This document shows positions 5,491-7,278 of a stretch of 7,278 nt of DNA, piece by piece. A model generated the notes under the pieces. That model did no database searches. It was not told the origin of the DNA and saw only the letters and a list, made by a program, of their open reading frames with translations. The stretch spans positions 1-7,278 of the forward strand of contig JASGCG010000080.1 of NCBI GenBank assembly GCA_030054235.1. The letters run 5' to 3'. The translations under genes and the position numbers were made by a program. The DNA comes from Bacteroidia bacterium. Its GTDB lineage: Bacteria; Planctomycetota; Phycisphaerae; Phycisphaerales; SM1A02. The first letter of the stretch is position 1; each line of letters starts with the position of its first letter.

Positions 5491-6429
5491 ATGGCCGAAC
5501 TCCTCCGACTGCTGTCGTTGCAGGATTCGAGCACGCGTGTGGTCATGCTCAGCACGGCTGGCTTGGCGATCGCTGCCTCCATGGTGGGCTCTCTGGCCAT
5601 GCTCCGTCGCCGTGCACTCGTGGGCGATGCCGTGGCGCACGCGTCGCTGCCGGGCATCTGCCTGGCGTGGTTCGTGGCGGGGGACCGCAGCCTGGCGGTG
5701 CTGCTGCTCGGCGCCTTCGTGCTCGGGCTCGCGTGCATGGCCACCATGGCGCTGGTGCAGCGGCTCACCAACGCTCGTGAGGATGCCACGACGGCCATCG
5801 CGATCAGCGGCTTCTTCGGACTGGGCATCGTGCTCTCGCGCATGATCCAGAACCAGCCGGGCGGCAATCGCGCGGGGCTCGATGGATTCCTCTTCGGCAA
5901 GGCGGCGAGTGCAGTGACGAGCGATGCATGGCTCGTGCTCGCCGTCGCGGGCCTGGTGGTGGCGATCGTGCTGGCGCTACGCAAGGAGTTCGGGCTGCTC
6001 TGCTTCGATCGTGACTTTGCGGTGGGAATGGGCCGGCCGGTGCAGCGGCTCGACGGATTGCTGCTCGTGCTGGTGGCGCTCGTCACCGTGGCCGGGCTGC
6101 CCAGCGTGGGTGTGGTCTTGGTGGTGGCGCTGCTCGTCATCCCGCCGGCGGCGGCGCGTTGCTGGAGCGCATCGCTCGGCTCAATGCTTGCCGTGGCAGC
6201 CGCGATCGGCGCCGTGAGTGCCATCATCGGCACGGGCTTGAGTGCGGTGCTGCCTCCGCCGAGCGGCGCCGTCGGCGGCGGTTGGCCGACGGGGCCGATG
6301 ATCGTGCTCACGGCAGCGTTGCTCTTCGTGCTCAGCCTTCTTGTGGCACCGGAGCGCGGTGTGCTGATCACGATGTGGCGCCGACATCGTCGGCGCGCGG
6401 CTGAGCCGTCGATGGGGAGCACGGGATGA
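5491..6429 (+). CDS. troC: Metal ABC transporter permease 1, TroC/ZnuB-like (ABC-3 family)
   Basis: This 312-residue integral membrane protein has about 8-9 hydrophobic helices (roughly 17-38, 48-62, 68-90, 102-118, 146-164, 187-222, 228-256 and 268-286). Family landmarks are 'RRALVGDAVAHASLPGI' (40-56, the cytoplasmic coupling region), 'LDGFLFGKAAS' (130-140) and 'SVGVVLVVALLVIPPAAARCWS' (205-226). It should form half of the channel through which the TroA-like protein passes metal, probably as a heterodimer with the next gene product. The ATG at 5491 follows the ATPase stop after one base. The frame is open for 29 more codons upstream to an ATG at 5404, but that would overlap the ATPase gene heavily and add a non-membrane extension. 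The C-terminal tail is short and arginine-rich (297-312). Unlike the chlamydial YtgCR permease, it carries no fused DtxR domain. Confidence 0.93.
   Translation: MAELLRLLSLQDSSTRVVMLSTAGLAIAASMVGSLAMLRRRALVGDAVAHASLPGICLAWFVAGDRSLAVLLLGAFVLGLACMATMALVQRLTNAREDATTAIAISGFFGLGIVLSRMIQNQPGGNRAGLDGFLFGKAASAVTSDAWLVLAVAGLVVAIVLALRKEFGLLCFDRDFAVGMGRPVQRLDGLLLVLVALVTVAGLPSVGVVLVVALLVIPPAAARCWSASLGSMLAVAAAIGAVSAIIGTGLSAVLPPPSGAVGGGWPTGPMIVLTAALLFVLSLLVAPERGVLITMWRRHRRRAAEPSMGSTG
6414..6419 (+). promoter_or_regulatory. Shine-Dalgarno-like site for the second permease gene
   Basis: GGGGAG, containing the GGAG core, ends six bases before the ATG at 6426 and lies within the end of the first permease gene. 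It supports the start that overlaps the preceding stop codon by 4 bp. Confidence 0.5.
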
Positions 6430-7278
6430 TCGATCCATCGATCCCGCCCGAACCGTGGCTGAGCAACGATGACCTCTGGACGATGGCGACAGCAGTCCTC
6501 GCGAGTGTCGCGGGCGGGCTCGTCGGCTGCTGGCTCGTGCTGCGACGGCTGTCGCTCCTCGGTGATGCGATCAGCCACGCCGTCCTGCCGGGCATCGCGG
6601 GTGCGTTCCTGCTCACGGGGACGCGCGATGTGCTGCCCATGCTGACCGGCGCTACGGTGATCGGCATCGCCGCGGCCTTCATCTCCTCTGCGCTCGACCG
6701 CTTTGGACGCGTGGATCGCGATGCGGCATTGGGCGTCACCTTCACCTCGCTCTTCGCACTCGGCGTGGTCATGATGTCGCTGGCTGCGCGCCAAGTTGAT
6801 CTTGATCCGGGCTGCGTGCTCTACGGCCTGCTTGAGTTCGTGCCGTTTGACACGGTGGACCTGCTCGGAGTGCAGGTCCCTCGCGCCGCCGCATGGCTCG
6901 GTGGGGCGCTCGTCATCGATGTGATCCTGATGGTGGCGTTCTTCAAGGAATTGCGTGCGACGAGTTTCGATCCTGCGCACGCCGCAAGCCTGGGCGTTCG
7001 CGTCGGTCTCGTGCATCTAGGATTGATGGCCGCGGTTGCGGCCAACACGGTCGTGGCGTTCGAAGCGGTGGGCTCGATCCTGGTCGTCGCCATGCTCGTG
7101 GCACCCGGCGCCACGGCGCGGCTCTGGACCGACCGGCTCGTTCCGATGCTGTGGCTCGCTGCCGCAATCGCGGTGGCGACGGCCATCGTCGGCTACCTCG
7201 CGGCGCTCGAACTCAACACGTCGGCCGCCGGCATGATCGCCACCATGTCGATGGTGGGCTATCTCGGCTCCGCTGGGA
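6426..7278 (+). CDS. troD: Metal ABC transporter permease 2, TroD-like (ABC-3 family), 3' end outside window
   Basis: The frame is open from the ATG at 6426 to the right edge (284 codons, no stop reached). It encodes a second permease paralogous to the previous one. Landmarks are 'RRLSLLGDAISHAVLPGIAGAF' (40-61, the coupling region), 'DLDPGCVLYGLLEFV' (125-139), 'FKELRATSFDPAHAASLGV' (173-191) and 'VGSILVVAMLVAPGATARLW' (215-234). Hydrophobic helices fall at about 20-40, 52-64, 70-88, 102-120, 154-173, 194-210, 215-230 and 240-260. The start overlaps the preceding TGA (ATGA) and has GGGGAG six bases upstream. It is the last visible gene of the troABCD-like order and should pair with permease 1. 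TroD-type proteins often extend past 300 residues, so only the C-terminal end is missing. Whether a regulatory domain follows cannot be seen. Confidence 0.92.
   Translation, partial: MIDPSIPPEPWLSNDDLWTMATAVLASVAGGLVGCWLVLRRLSLLGDAISHAVLPGIAGAFLLTGTRDVLPMLTGATVIGIAAAFISSALDRFGRVDRDAALGVTFTSLFALGVVMMSLAARQVDLDPGCVLYGLLEFVPFDTVDLLGVQVPRAAAWLGGALVIDVILMVAFFKELRATSFDPAHAASLGVRVGLVHLGLMAAVAANTVVAFEAVGSILVVAMLVAPGATARLWTDRLVPMLWLAAAIAVATAIVGYLAALELNTSAAGMIATMSMVGYLGSAG

Noticed and set aside
4344..7016. An 890-codon open frame on the minus strand, plus a 327-codon minus frame at 3643-4626.
   Set aside because: Both lie opposite the well-supported importer genes and translate to low-complexity Arg/Ser/Ala/His-rich sequence with no domain. 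They reflect codon bias of the true strand.
1..7278. CRISPR arrays, tRNA or rRNA genes, insertion sequences, phage or toxin-antitoxin genes.
   Set aside because: No spaced repeats, terminal inverted repeats, transposase motifs or RNA gene signatures were seen. Almost all of the window is explained by seven recognised genes.

Overview
This window is G+C-rich, densely coded bacterial DNA. Intergenic gaps are about 65-115 bp, and several starts are coupled to the preceding stop. The organism is probably a planctomycete-like bacterium, possibly of the Phycisphaerae. That guess rests on the gene mix (ECF-type sigma factor followed by a one-TM protein with a degenerate periplasmic domain, a plant/Bacteroidetes-like GH29-B fucosidase, a Tro-type metal transporter), the high G+C and the patchy Shine-Dalgarno use. 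It is an inference; there is no rRNA or other marker gene here.

The window falls into three blocks. (1) Bases 1-1354, plus strand: the 3' end of a sigma-70/ECF-type sigma factor (region 4 only), overlapped by 4 bp by a gene for a single-pass membrane protein that is probably its anti-sigma partner. (2) Bases 1430-3676, minus strand: a GH29 alpha-L-fucosidase with a C-terminal F5/8 type C-like domain, lying downstream of a DtxR/MntR-family metal-dependent repressor. (3) Bases 3742-7278, plus strand: a troABCD-like Mn/Zn(/Fe) ABC importer made of a periplasmic binding protein, an ATPase and two paralogous permeases. The second permease runs off the window.

The clearest functional unit is the repressor and transporter pair. 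The 65-bp divergent gap between them holds a good sigma-70-like promoter for the transporter (TTGACA, 17 bp, TAGAGT). A perfect 8-bp inverted repeat with a 4-bp spacer overlaps the -10 box and ends at the base before the troA start codon. The simplest reading is a metal-responsive switch: the metal-loaded repressor binds the palindrome and blocks RNA polymerase at troA, and may also control its own gene. The transporter genes are tightly packed (1-bp overlap, 1-bp gap, 4-bp overlap), as expected for one operon.

I see no mobile element, CRISPR array, tRNA, rRNA or phage gene. No gene-free stretch exceeds about 115 bp. I did not find a wholly new system. The items most worth following up are the repressor/palindrome switch with its very short predicted leader, the mixed metal-site residues of the repressor, and the non-ZAS anti-sigma candidate.
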